From Cordilura impudica (lineage: Eukaryota > Arthropoda > Insecta > Diptera > Scathophagidae): a stretch of DNA of 64,000 nt. The DNA is taken from NCBI GenBank assembly GCA_963682025.1, contig OY821521.1, forward strand, positions 95,836,051-95,900,050, read 5' to 3'. This document shows, in pieces, positions 1-10,040 of this stretch. The notes under the pieces were generated by a model. It saw only the letters and a list, made by a program, of their open reading frames with translations. It ran no database searches and was not told the DNA's origin. Position 1 is the first letter of the stretch, and each line of letters starts with the position of its first letter. The translations under genes were made by a program, and so were the position numbers.

Positions 1-238
1 CAAAATAAATTGCTAGTTTAAATAGAAATGTACGGGCTTAACATACGGATGGGACAAAATCACTTACTCAATGATTAAAAACTATTCAATCACCTTTAAG
101 TCCAGATTATTTAAATTCTACACCAGTATATTACATAAGGGAGTAAGTATATCCACATGCATGGAAACAAGCAATTTTATCATCAATTCAAAAACCAGGC
201 AAAATTCAAACAGCACAGAGGGATACAGGCCTGTCATA
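1..238. other. Unassigned AT-rich DNA
   Basis: I see no coherent coding frame, terminal repeat or RNA gene. The longest frame is about 60 codons and resembles nothing I know. Confidence 0.4.
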
Positions 239-605
239 TCTATAACATTAATAGGCTAGGCGATTTCTTGTGACCGATGTTTTGTTCTACCGTTTTATCC
301 CGATTTTGACCAAACGTATATTATTTGAAAGGTATTTCTTTTTAGCCGTTTTGCAGATTGACAGATTTTTAAATTTTTTCGTTTTTTTTGAGTAAGTTGC
401 ATTTAAAGTTGCTTCTAACACACACATAAAATTATATATATGCTATGTGTGTTTTATAAAATTTTTTAATGTGTTTATTAATGAGTTTGTTATCTTCATT
501 CACAATAATAATAAACCAAAAATGTGTTGGTTTGTGAATTGGCTAAGTTGAAAAATAAAGCTGCCTAGAAATTACACTCGGATTTCGAGCGCTGGAATCT
601 ACTAG
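239..605 (+). mobile_element. Non-autonomous Helitron, family 1, copy 1
   Basis: The element starts with TC (TCTATAAC, ATTAATAGGC) directly after an A and ends in CTAG directly before a T. This is the A/T insertion and TC...CTRR ending of canonical Helitrons. A short palindrome (CTCG, spacer, TCGAG) lies about 11 nt before the terminal CTAG, matching the usual 3' hairpin. The 367 bp body contains no transposase, so it would depend on Rep/helicase supplied elsewhere. At least seven further copies, full or partial, occur in this window. Confidence 0.75.
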
Positions 606-689
606 TCAAAAGTAGAAGATAAAATTATCTCCCAAATAATTTGGAAATACTGCAAAAGCAAATAATATGCCCCCAAGTTCAAACGCAGG

Positions 690-2200
690 TAAAAAACACC
701 ATAAGGAAGAAACACTCTGTCATCCTGTCAGAAGATCTAGAAAAAGCACTCGACAAAGTTGTCAATTTCATTGTAATAGAAGAACTGCATAAATGGTGTA
801 ACCCAAAATTATATTGAAAGTAGTAATAGGAAAATAATAGTAAGAATAGAGGGACATCTCCCAAAGGGTACCCCATGAGCTGTGGTTTTGTACACTGCAT
901 ATGTGAACTTACTAATGAATTAACTAAAACGAGTACATGGTATTGACGATACCTCCATTTACGCTGCCAACATTTTTACTATAGTGTCAGGTGCACATAA
1001 AGAAATAAATCGTACTCTAAATCTATGCGAGTCAACCATACACAAGTGGGCTAATGAATCAGGAGCAGTAATCCCAATGAATTAATGTGATGCAAATGTG
1101 AAATTTGTAAAAAATACAATGTAATCTGTCGCCCATTACCTTCAGAGGGACATCCATTCCAGTAAAAACAAAAATGAGAATCCTCGGTATCAATTTCCTA
1201 AAAAATTATCTTTGGGATGAGCATACAAAAATGATTATCAATAAATTAAAAAAAAAAATCAATAACCTGCTTAAAATTGTATGTTCAAAGTGGAAAGGGC
1301 CTCATATGGAAAGTAGCATATCAATATGCAGTGCACTCACAGAAGGTATAATTTAAAATTGTATAATAATATACGGTTGGACAACACACACCAACATTAG
1401 GAAATTAAATGCTAACATAAATAGATGCTTCCGTATAGCTACAGGTTTACTTCAGGCTACTCGTTCTGATGCACTTAGAATAGGAGCAAAAATTTACCCT
1501 TGTGAATTAATCTTAAAAAAACAATCAATAAAACTGCTAGCAAAAGGACTAATAAACACCAGCCATACTTAACATGGTCAAGTATGGGAATTAATAGATC
1601 ATGAAACTTTAAACTATACATGCGGTCGCAAAAAACAAGCCAAAACATGCAAGACAAACAACAACAAATAGTGCACCAAATTCAAACTTAATAACTAACA
1701 TCTCATTAAATTTCATAAAAAAAATGAATGATCCAGCAACTTTTCTTAAGAGAAAAAGAAAAAAAAAATACAACGCTACCGTAACAATTTTCACTGATGG
1801 GTCTTTTTCAAATGGGAATATTCTGTAATCGAACAAACGGAAAATGGAAGCTATAGAATCCTTCATCAAGGGATACTACCGTATCAATCTGATTTTTTCG
1901 CAGCTTCAAATTTGCCATCAAATTTTCTGTATGCTCTGCAGCAAAAAAGGGACAAAAAACACTCAACTGCACTGACAGTCTGAGCGCAGTAAAATCATTA
2001 AAAGAGAACTTATCACAAATTATAATCTACTCAGAATAAAATGATTATACTCTGGATAGTGTTCCAGGAAATGAATTCGTCGACGCTGCTGCCAAAAATT
2101 TAATTAATTGTCTTTTGGTAATAGAGGTACCACCTCCTGTGCTAATAACACTAGCCAACAAGGTTTTGGACTGGAGCAACCAAATATCTTTCCTAGGGTA
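690..2200 (+). pseudogene. LINE remnant: reverse transcriptase and RNase H pieces
   Basis: Plus-strand peptide fragments in all three frames resemble a non-LTR retrotransposon ORF2. Around 830-1080 the pieces PKGTP, VVLYTAYVNEL and ISIYAANIFTIVSGAH match the RT palm region. Around 1180-1380 the pieces LWDEHTK and KWKGPH match the thumb. From about 1785 to 2100 FTDGSF, LPYQSDFFAA, LSAVKSL and PGNEFVDAAAKN match an RNase H domain. Stops and frameshifts occur throughout. RNase H after RT points to an I/R1/LOA-type clade rather than RTE, but I cannot assign a family. No poly(A) tail or target duplication is visible. Confidence 0.65.
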
Positions 2201-2329
2201 ATTTGGTGAGCTGAATTCGGATCTGTAATTGGTTTTTCACTATCACGTCAGGTTTTCGAGATACAAAAAAAAATGTTTTTATTCCTTTTTACATAAAAAA
2301 TCATTAGTTCATTTAAAAATCAATGAATT

Positions 2330-3803
2330 TTCAAAAGTGAATGGCGTTATTTGAACGTCGTTTGTATTTTGTTGGTTCGGTTTCACGTATTAGAGTCCAG
2401 CAATAGTCTCCCAGCATGTTTTTGTCCCAAAATCCTTGATAATTTCTTTAAATTTTCATTAAATCTTGGTGAGCACGCTTCCCTTGTTCGTCGCTCACCG
2501 CACCTAGGTTTTGTGGAAAAAATCTAAATGCGAATGAAGAAAATGCATTTTGAGTGACATTCGTGCACCAAATTCGTGATAGTTTTTCAACAATTCAGCA
2601 ACAATTTGTCTAGTTTTCGCTCTTATTGTTTCCAAGAACACTGTGCACGATGCTCTTTAAAAATTCCAGGCTGCATATTCTTTCTCCAATAAACATTGTG
2701 AAAAATTGTCATCAACAAATATGCCTTCTTCGATTTTTGCATATGAAATTTTAGGAAAAACCGCTAACAAATATTTAAATGCAGCACCATCTTTGTCCAG
2801 AGCCTTGACAAAGTTCTTAAAAAGGCCAAATTTTATGTGCAGCGGCGGAAGAAGACCGTCATTTCGATCAATTAATGGTTTATTTGAAATGTTTTGTTTT
2901 TCTGGTGAATACTAAGTTCTTTTTCGTCACTCTGTTCTGACGTAATGATGACATGCAGCGCGACTATCCCATAGAAAAAGGAAACAACAATATTTTTTGA
3001 AACCAATTTGCATACCAGTCAACCAGCCAATGACCTGAAACAGATTAATTTACACACCTTAAGTTCACCACAGATCTTTCATTTATGATGATTGTATTTG
3101 AGTAATGTCAAAAGTTCAGTCATTGATTCGTAATTTTCTTTTGTATTAATGGCATGAGCAATTGGTATAGCTGGTTTTTATTCCCATTATGCAAAAGAAG
3201 AGCCTTTAAACTGTACTTAGAGCCATCAATAAATAATCTCCATTCAGTTTTGTCATATGGCTGGTTAATTTTTTGAAATAAACCATCAACATCAGTACAG
3301 TAAAGAATAGAGTGTCTCTTTTCAAAATATGCAGCCAATTCCAAGCTTATATCTCTATAGATTGTTACTTTTGTCCTAACTGCAAGAAGTTTCCACTGCT
3401 GCATGCGTGAAGCTAGTAATTCTGCGTCTTGCTTCGTTAAATGCAAGTCCCGAATTAGATCATTCAGCTCAGCTTGAGTCACTAAATGGCGTTCATCATC
3501 AGCCTCATACAAACTACCACTGCTGGTGAAAGATGTTTCGGACTCACTGCTCGTAGCACTGGGAATGACTGGTAATGGATCATTTAGTGGACGTTGAACT
3601 GGTTTGGAAACCGATGGGACATTTGCGTAAGTAATATTTTTTCGATTTTTCTTATTGAATCCAGCAACTTTTGCTAAACAGTTATAACAATCGGTTTGGT
3701 GGTTACTTGACTCTCTCCAAAGTATTGGAATTGAAAAATCGAAATTGATCTTCTCGCAATTTGACCGCTTGTATAAAACAATTCTGCAACTATTGCAAAA
3801 CAT
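2330..3803 (-). pseudogene. Decayed member of a recurrent arthropod repeat-associated protein family
   Basis: An open frame covers 3803-3120 (227 codons): an N-terminal CNSCRIVL segment, a Ser-rich linker, then QAELNDLIRDL, ELLASRMQQW and LKALLLHNGNK. Frames further along the minus strand continue the same family order: GFKKYCCFL and WDSRAA near 2975-3020, LLPPLHIKFGLFKNFVKAL near 2790-2860, MSLKMHFLHSHLDFF near 2510-2560, and NYQGFWDKNMLGDYCW near 2400-2460. This motif order is typical of an uncharacterised protein present in many near-identical copies in aphid, Hydra and insect genomes. It is probably TE-encoded, but I do not know its class. At least three frame breaks or stops make this copy dead. 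It begins only 50 bp from a Helitron 3' end. Confidence 0.6.
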
Positions 3804-3852
3804 TGTCGGTGTCTACGATTTGTTTCTGACAGCAAAACCAAAATAATGTAAG

Positions 3853-4184
3853 CTAGCAGATTCCAGCACTCGAAATTCGAGTGCAAATTCTAGGAAATTT
3901 TATTTTTTCATTTAATAAAGACCCTAAAGGTACGCCTCACAATTCAATTCATTTTAAATGAATTTAATAAACACACACATAGCATTGTATAATTTTATGT
4001 ATGTGTTAGTAGCAACTTTAAACGATCATAACTCCAAAAAATATTCCAGACGATGAAAATCCGTAAATCTGGGTAACAGCTTAAAAGAAATACCTTTCAA
4101 ATGATAAATTTTTTCTCAAAATCGGGGTAAAACTGTGAAACTTACATCGGTCACAAAAATCGCTTTGCCTATTAATATTATAGA
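3853..4184 (-). mobile_element. Non-autonomous Helitron, family 1, copy 2
   Basis: Reverse-orientation copy. CTAGCAGATTCC with the CTCGAAATTCGAG-type hairpin marks the 3' end at 3853, and ATTAATATTATAGA followed by T marks the 5' end at 4184. The base before CTAG is G rather than A, so this edge is mutated or slightly truncated. Confidence 0.7.
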
Positions 4185-4817
4185 TATGCATATTTTAATG
4201 ATCCTGATATTGCATATCCTTTTTTTCCAACCAAATATTCACCACACACAAAGCACAAATAGCTTGAATCAGTAACACACGATCTCCCTGACATGCTTAA
4301 ACGCTACTATTACGAAGATTTAGAATAATTGTGAAAATGTAGTATCAGTATTGACTGTTTTGCAGTATTGCCAGCACGCGATAACAAATGAACAAGATTT
4401 ATGCCAGTTTTTATGCCAGATTCGAATTCAGCCCTCCCAGATTAGTTAGAAACCATGCTTCGTTTCTGCAGTGTTTTTTTTTTTTAAATTTGTAGACCAG
4501 TGTAATGGTTAATTTTCACAAATATTTTCAGGAAGAACAACTACAACAAGTATGGAACATTCAAACAGGTTTTTAAGATCTCAAATAGCAGCACAAAAGA
4601 CCGCCTTATAATAAGAATGTTAGCCAGTAAGACACTATTATCACTGCACGAACCTGAGTCGGAACCACAAGATTTACCACACAGCATTATTACGAAAAAC
4701 ACAGCCAAGAGTATGTGAACTCTGTTTGGAAGACCTCACAGTAAGTCACAACTTCAAAGCTTGACCAACCACTTCAACTGATGAACCACTAAATGAAATA
4801 CTAAATTCTTACAAGAT
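4185..4817. other. Unassigned DNA left of the errantivirus
   Basis: AT-rich sequence with short homopolymers and no recognisable coding frame. It is the original left flank of the LTR-element target site, which ends in TATATA. Confidence 0.4.
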
Positions 4818-4823
4818 TATATA

Positions 4824-5334
4824 AATTAAATTCTTTTAGGAATTTTAGTTTAAAAAAATTAATTGTTGTGCGCTGATGGCGACACAACAACCGTCTTTAT
4901 TTGTAATTCAAAATAAAAAGCAATGATTTTCTTAAAACTACCCTAATTTATAATAACAGGTTTGCTGATCACGCCATTCATTCGCGCTGTTGTCATTCTG
5001 CCGCTCGTGCAATGCTGTTCAATGTTGTTGGTGTGAATTTACTACCTTGCAGAATTTCTGTGTTGCGCGTGCAATGGTGTTATTGTAAAATGAGCTGCTT
5101 TATTCGTTGGCATGTGCAATGCCGTTCAATATTGTTGGTGGGAAAATACTACCTTGCAGAATTACTGTATTTTGGTAATCGCGCCGGATGCGCGTGCAAC
5201 GGTATTGTTGTGAAATAACTGTTTGTTTGTTTTGCAGAAGACGCAACGTCAGCTTGAGAACTAATTTTGGTATTTTTTAATGTGTGTTGTTGTTGTTAGC
5301 GAAATATTTATTTTAAATGTATTTTGTGTTAACT
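4824..5334 (-). repeat. 3' LTR of the errantivirus (511 bp)
   Basis: Direct repeat of 12714-13235. On the element strand it begins AGTTAACACAAAATAC and ends TTTAATT. An AATAAA polyadenylation signal lies on the minus strand at 4901-4896. It matches the other LTR along its whole length but has one copy of an 11-bp unit that is doubled in the 5' LTR. Confidence 0.95.
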
Positions 5335-5346
5335 CCTCCCTCCTTA
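5335..5346 (-). other. Polypurine tract for plus-strand DNA synthesis
   Basis: Directly upstream of the 3' LTR on the element strand is TAAGGAGGGAGG, an uninterrupted purine run abutting AGTTAA. This is the standard priming site for second-strand synthesis. Confidence 0.85.
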
Positions 5347-5366
5347 AATGCAGTCGTCCCGATTGC

Positions 5367-6809
5367 TTAAAATGTGTGGATGTCAAAAATGGTGGAATTC
5401 TTTTTCCTAATTTTTTCCTCTGTAGATTTTAAAACAATTGGATGTTCTGGTTGGGCTTCTTTCGTTTCTATTATTTCATCTTCTTTTTTTGTTTTCTTCT
5501 TCTTAGAAATCCAAGCGATAATAACACAAACGGATACAATGATGATGAGGCTTGATGTTAGTAGAAAGTTATTTTTGTTTTCCAGTGTTTCCAATCTTTT
5601 GATGTTTCCCATATTCAATTTTTGGAGTCTTTGCAGTGATATGATTTCTTCGGTTTTGCTATTCCATGCTTTTGGTTGTAGTGAAGCTGGAAGAGGTTTG
5701 TTGCCACTTATTTCTTTTGAATAGTATTCTCGACCCTCAATGTTGACTGTTGTGTTGAAATATTTGACCAAATAAGTTCCATTTAATGCTATTTCTTCTT
5801 CGTTCACTTTAATTTTCCCAATGTATTGATTCAGCAGTAGTAAGTCGCTTCCGATTTCTTCTATTGCTGGGACGTGCTCGTTGTTAACCTGTGTGCAGCT
5901 ACCTATTTTATATCTAAATAAACTAGTTATACAAAATTTATCACTTAATTCTACAAGCTTATCTCTATTACATATTGTTAAATCGTTGTAGCTTTTGCAG
6001 CTTTCTTTGATGGCGAATAATTTATTATTACAATCTAAAATTTTGCCATATTCAATTTTATCAATAATATTTCCAATTTTTACTGGCTTTGCTAAGAAAA
6101 TTTTACAGATATCATTTTGGGCAATGGGAATACTTAAAATATATAAAATTTCTTTGTTATTTGTCACAATCTTTACGCTTCCAAATGATAACAATTCATC
6201 TACATTAAAAATAGGAATACTATAATTTCTTAAAACATAATTTAAATTTTCAATTTCGGTTTTTGACAAGATAAATGAGTTTACAATATTTACTTTAGCC
6301 CATTGTATTGCATATTCAATATTTTGTAATTCTTTTTCAATTAATGTTAATTTGTGTTCTAATGTATTTGCCAGTTCATTATTCCAATCTTCCCGCTTTA
6401 CTTTTAATATTTGATTTGTAATGTTTGAAATATCTTGTAATCTGCTAGTTGTAAGTTCGTTTATAATCATTTGTCTGTTGTTATTTTCTAATACATTTTT
6501 AATTTTCTGATTTAAAATTTCAAAATCATGGCTGTCTGGAGTCCCAGCAACCCATTTCCATGCGCTACCAATAAAATCGATAGATCTTCTCCTTACGTGT
6601 GGACTTAACCGATTAAGGAGTCCATTAATATCGGAGACTTGTTGTTTTAAAAACGGACGGAGCGGATGACTATATGTAATATTAGTGTTCAATGTAGATT
6701 CAATGTCCTGTGATAAAATTCTATATTGTTCTAAGTCGATAGAATGTATAACTTTAAAGGTGCCGTTCTGTTTTTTGCGATCCCATTCTGAATGGTTATT
6801 AATCTCGCA
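5367..6809 (-). pseudogene. env: Errantivirus env, F-like ectodomain, transmembrane segment and tail (frame-broken at its N-terminus)
   Basis: Open from just below a stop at 6812-6810 to 5367. The codon at 6692 is TTG, not ATG, so this frame has no start of its own. It has a basic furin-type site (HVRRRS) followed by DFIGSAWKWVAGTPD, the fusion-peptide region shared by insect errantivirus Env and baculovirus F-type proteins. It also has NGT/NTT glycosylation sequons, a hydrophobic anchor (FLLTSSLIIIVSVCVIIAWI), and a basic KKKKTKK cytoplasmic stretch. The protein would act in the membrane as a fusion glycoprotein. A signal-peptide-like segment lies upstream in a frame offset by one base; a short homopolymer near 6771-6776 is the likely indel position. 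As it stands the product is not contiguous. Confidence 0.85.
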
Positions 6810-6861
6810 TTAGAGTAGTCAAGTATATTAAAATCCGCAAGGACGGTACCAATTAGTAATC
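6731..6861 (-). pseudogene. env: Env N-terminal segment in a second frame
   Basis: A minus-strand frame running from about 6940 to 6731 includes RLLIGTVLADFNILDYSN. The hydrophobic LLIGTVLA resembles the end of a signal peptide, and a polypyrimidine/ACAG splice acceptor lies directly before it. Errantivirus env is normally expressed from a spliced RNA, so this is the likely start of the env exon. It runs out of frame with the ectodomain frame and ends at a stop near 6731. The assignment is inference from position and hydropathy. Confidence 0.5.
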
Positions 6862-6875
6862 TGTAAAAAGAAGAT
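6862..6875 (-). promoter_or_regulatory. Candidate 3' splice acceptor for env mRNA
   Basis: On the minus strand a pyrimidine-rich stretch ends in TTTTTACAG, with AG at 6863-6862, immediately before the signal-peptide-like codons. Gypsy-type env is translated from a singly spliced RNA with its acceptor near the end of pol. The donor, expected in the leader, was not identified. Confidence 0.45.
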
Positions 6876-6902
6876 AAATGGGATGTAAATAAAAAAAAAT
6901 TG

Positions 6903-9900
6903 TCAATTTCTAATGTGACTCTTGTGAATAATGCGGCCACTTTCCGTAACTATAGTTGTATTACGGTTTTCTTTCACTATCTCTTCCTTAAACCGATTAG
7001 AAAGTTTTGTACCTAATCTTTTATTTGTCCTAACGTAGACTAGCTGACCAGGTACGTATTCTTAAATTGGTTTTTTATTTTTATTATGGTAAGTCAAGTC
7101 ATTTTCCTGTTTGCGCTTTAGTCGGTCAACGTTAGATAATCTAGTTATTTCTATATCTTGGGGTGAAAAGTCAATCGTTCGACCAAAATAAAGATCTACA
7201 GGTTTCTTTTTTGTCGTTGAATGAATGGTATGGTTATATTCATTTACAGCTCTTTCCAAAAGTTCTTCGAAATTTCTAGATGTCCCATCACTTTTAAGGC
7301 ATCTCATTATCTCCGCTAAGGTTGAATGGAAGCGTTCTATCTGTCCGTTCGCTTCGCTTCGATAAGATGGAGTTGTGAAAACGTTTATTTTCAAATCGTC
7401 TTTCATCATGAATAGGATTGAAGCTGAATTCAGAGAAGGTTCGTTGTCCATGACAATATTTTTCGGTACCCCATAAGAAAATAGTATTTCCCTAAGAGGT
7501 CTCCTAACATCTTCTGTCGATCGTCCCTTTAGTAATTTTGTCTGGACATACTTTGAAAATTTGTCAATCGATGTTAGTACCAATTTTTTGTCTGTGGAAA
7601 AAATGTCAAGGTGGACTGTGTGGCCTGGATGAGTTGGTATAGGTGTCTCTTTCAACTCAGGCGTATTTGGGTGTCTCTCATACTTATTTTTCTTACAAGT
7701 CGAACATAGTTTTATGACCCTTTTAATTTTATTTGCCATTCCTGGAAAATAATATTTTTCCATAATTTGCAATCTGTTTTCTTTCTCATTGCGATGAGCC
7801 CTATTATGTGTTTCCACAATTATATTTTCTTGATCGTGTTCTGACGTTATGTCATCAACTACCAATTGTGTAAATCGACATTTATAACTTGAAAAGTGGT
7901 CTGGATAAATTGTTTGAATTTTCCCCATTATTGGTTCAGGAGTTTTTATACCATTAATAACGGACGGATTTAGATACTTTTTTAGAATTTCTGTAAGTTT
8001 TTGTTCATCATAGTTAGGTTCGCTTATAAGGTGTCGATGATAGCCTGGGAATATGATTTTAAATTGGTAAGTGGGTGTTTCACCTATGGAAAGAAAAATT
8101 TGGTTCTTAAATACGTTTATTGGGGTTTCCATGCTCGGAATAAGATCTTGTGGAGAGCTGTCACTGCTGTGCACCGTGCCTGATAAAGAATTTATTCCAG
8201 TCGCTGGAGGTCTAGAAAGCGCGTCTGCTACTACATTACTTCTACCAGGTTTATATTTCATTTCATAATTGTATTCTTCTAAAATAGCTTTCCATCTTTT
8301 CATTTTACTATTATTATTTTTTGTGCTAAGTGCATATGTCAGCGGTTGATGATCTGTAAAGATGACAACTTTAGCTGACCCATACAAGTAATTCCTAAGG
8401 TTTCCTAATGCCCATATTATAGCAAGCATTTCCTTTTCATTGGCTGCGTAATTTTCTTCTGCTTCTGACAGAGTTCTAGATATGAATGCTATTGGCTGAT
8501 CATCCTGACTTAAGACGGCTCCTAGTGCTACATTAGAAGCGTCAGTTGTCAATTGAAATTCTTTTTTAAAGTCTGGATATGCGAGAATTACTTCTCTAGA
8601 AACTAAGGCATTTTTTAATGAATCGATGGCGTTTTTGGCTTCATTATCCATTTGAATTTTCCTACGGTTTGATTCAGATTTGGAAATCGTACCTGCATCT
8701 CCTCGCAATAATTTAGTTAAAGGTTTTGCTAAGTCTGCGTAACCTTTTATAAACCTTCTATAATATCCTGAAAGGCCTAGAAAGGACCGGAGCTCTTTTA
8801 GTGTGGTAGGATAAGCAAAATTTACTATTGCTTCGACCTTTTTGGGGTTTGCTTTTACTCCATTGTAAGAAACAATGAATCCCAAGAATTCTACCTCCTC
8901 TTTAAAGAATTCACACTTGTCCAACTGGACTTTCATATTAGCAGCATTAAGTATTTCAAAAATTTCATTCAAGTGTTTAAAATGTGATTTTTCGTCTTTA
9001 CTAAAGATAATTATATCGTCAATATAAACGTAGCATGTTTTGCCAATTTGTTCCCTGAGGATATCGTCCAGCGTCCTCTGAAATATGGACGGTGCGTTTT
9101 TCAACCCAAATGGGAGTCTTGTAAATTCATATTTACCATTATTAACTGAAAAAGCCGTTTTCTCTATATCCTCTTCTCTAAGAGGTATTTGATGAAATCC
9201 ACTCTTTAAGTCTATTACAGTAAAATATTTATTACCTCCTAAATGTGAGAGAACTTCATTTATCTCGGGAATGGGATATCTATCTGGTATTGTAATCGAA
9301 TTTAATTTTCTGAAATCTATGACCAGTCTATATTTTTGTCTACCTGAAGCATCTTGTTTCTTTGATACAATCCATATAGGCGAGTTATAAGGCGAACGTG
9401 ATGGTCTTATTATCCCATCTTTTAATAATTTTTTAATTTCCTCTTCAACTACTCCCTTCATGGCCATTGGGTAAGGGTAATTTCTGGTATAAGTTGGTAT
9501 GTCCGTGGAAGTACGTATATCACCAACAACTCTTGTTGTATAGGTGAGTCTTTCGTCAGGATCTGCAAATAGACTCTTATGGTGACTTACAATGTTTTCG
9601 AGAGACCTTTTCTGATTTTCAGAAAGGTGTTCCATCCTAATTTCTATATTGTTGACATCTTGGGAAATATATTGGAATATTGGAATATTTATTCCCCCTT
9701 TTACCGTAAAATAATTCTTTGAAGTATAAATCACAGCTGATAGTTCTTTTAAACTATCGTTGCCTAATATCCCATCGAAGGTTCTTAAACCTGGTAAGAT
9801 AAAAAACTTTATGGGGACATTATTGATGCCAAACATATTTAAAAGAACATGATGTGTTATTTCTACATTTCCTGCAATAGATTTTGCACTAAATTTTTCC

Positions 9901-10040
9901 TGATTAGGTCTATGGTTTGTGACTAAATTAGGTTTTATATAATTCTTATTACTACCGGTATCTAAAAGGAATTTGAGAGTTTGTCCGTTCCTCGTTCTAA
10001 CTTGAAAGTATGGTAACGAGGAACTATTTAACCAAAAAAA
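6903..10040 (-). pseudogene. pol: Errantivirus pol: protease, reverse transcriptase, RNase H, integrase, with one in-frame stop
   Basis: The frame opens at the gag slippery site (about 10040). The protease motif LLDTGS falls near 9965-9945. Numbering from the Met at 9836: RT with LPFGLKNAPS and YIDD at about 271-274; RNase H with TDAS (about 431), the Glu of NEKEML and TDHQPL (about 495); integrase zinc-binding H677/H681/C711/C714; catalytic D744, D797 and E834. A TAA at 7064-7062 interrupts the integrase C-terminal region. The same frame then continues for about 52 codons (EYVPGQLVYVRT onward) to a TGA at 6905-6903, so the stop is probably a point mutation rather than the true end. All other catalytic motifs look intact. 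Confidence 0.92.

Noticed and set aside
2706..2915. 69-codon plus-strand gene
   Set aside because: The minus strand of this interval carries the conserved LLPPLHIKFGL region of the orphan family; the plus frame is its shadow.
5012..5218. 68-codon frame present twice (also 12902-13108)
   Set aside because: Occurs in both LTRs only because the LTRs are identical; no evidence of translation.
5374..5724. 116-codon plus-strand frame
   Set aside because: Antisense shadow of the errantivirus env anchor region; no independent motif.
7062..7064. True end of pol at this TAA
   Set aside because: The same frame continues for about 52 codons with integrase C-terminal character (VPGQLVYVRT), so the stop is more likely a mutation.
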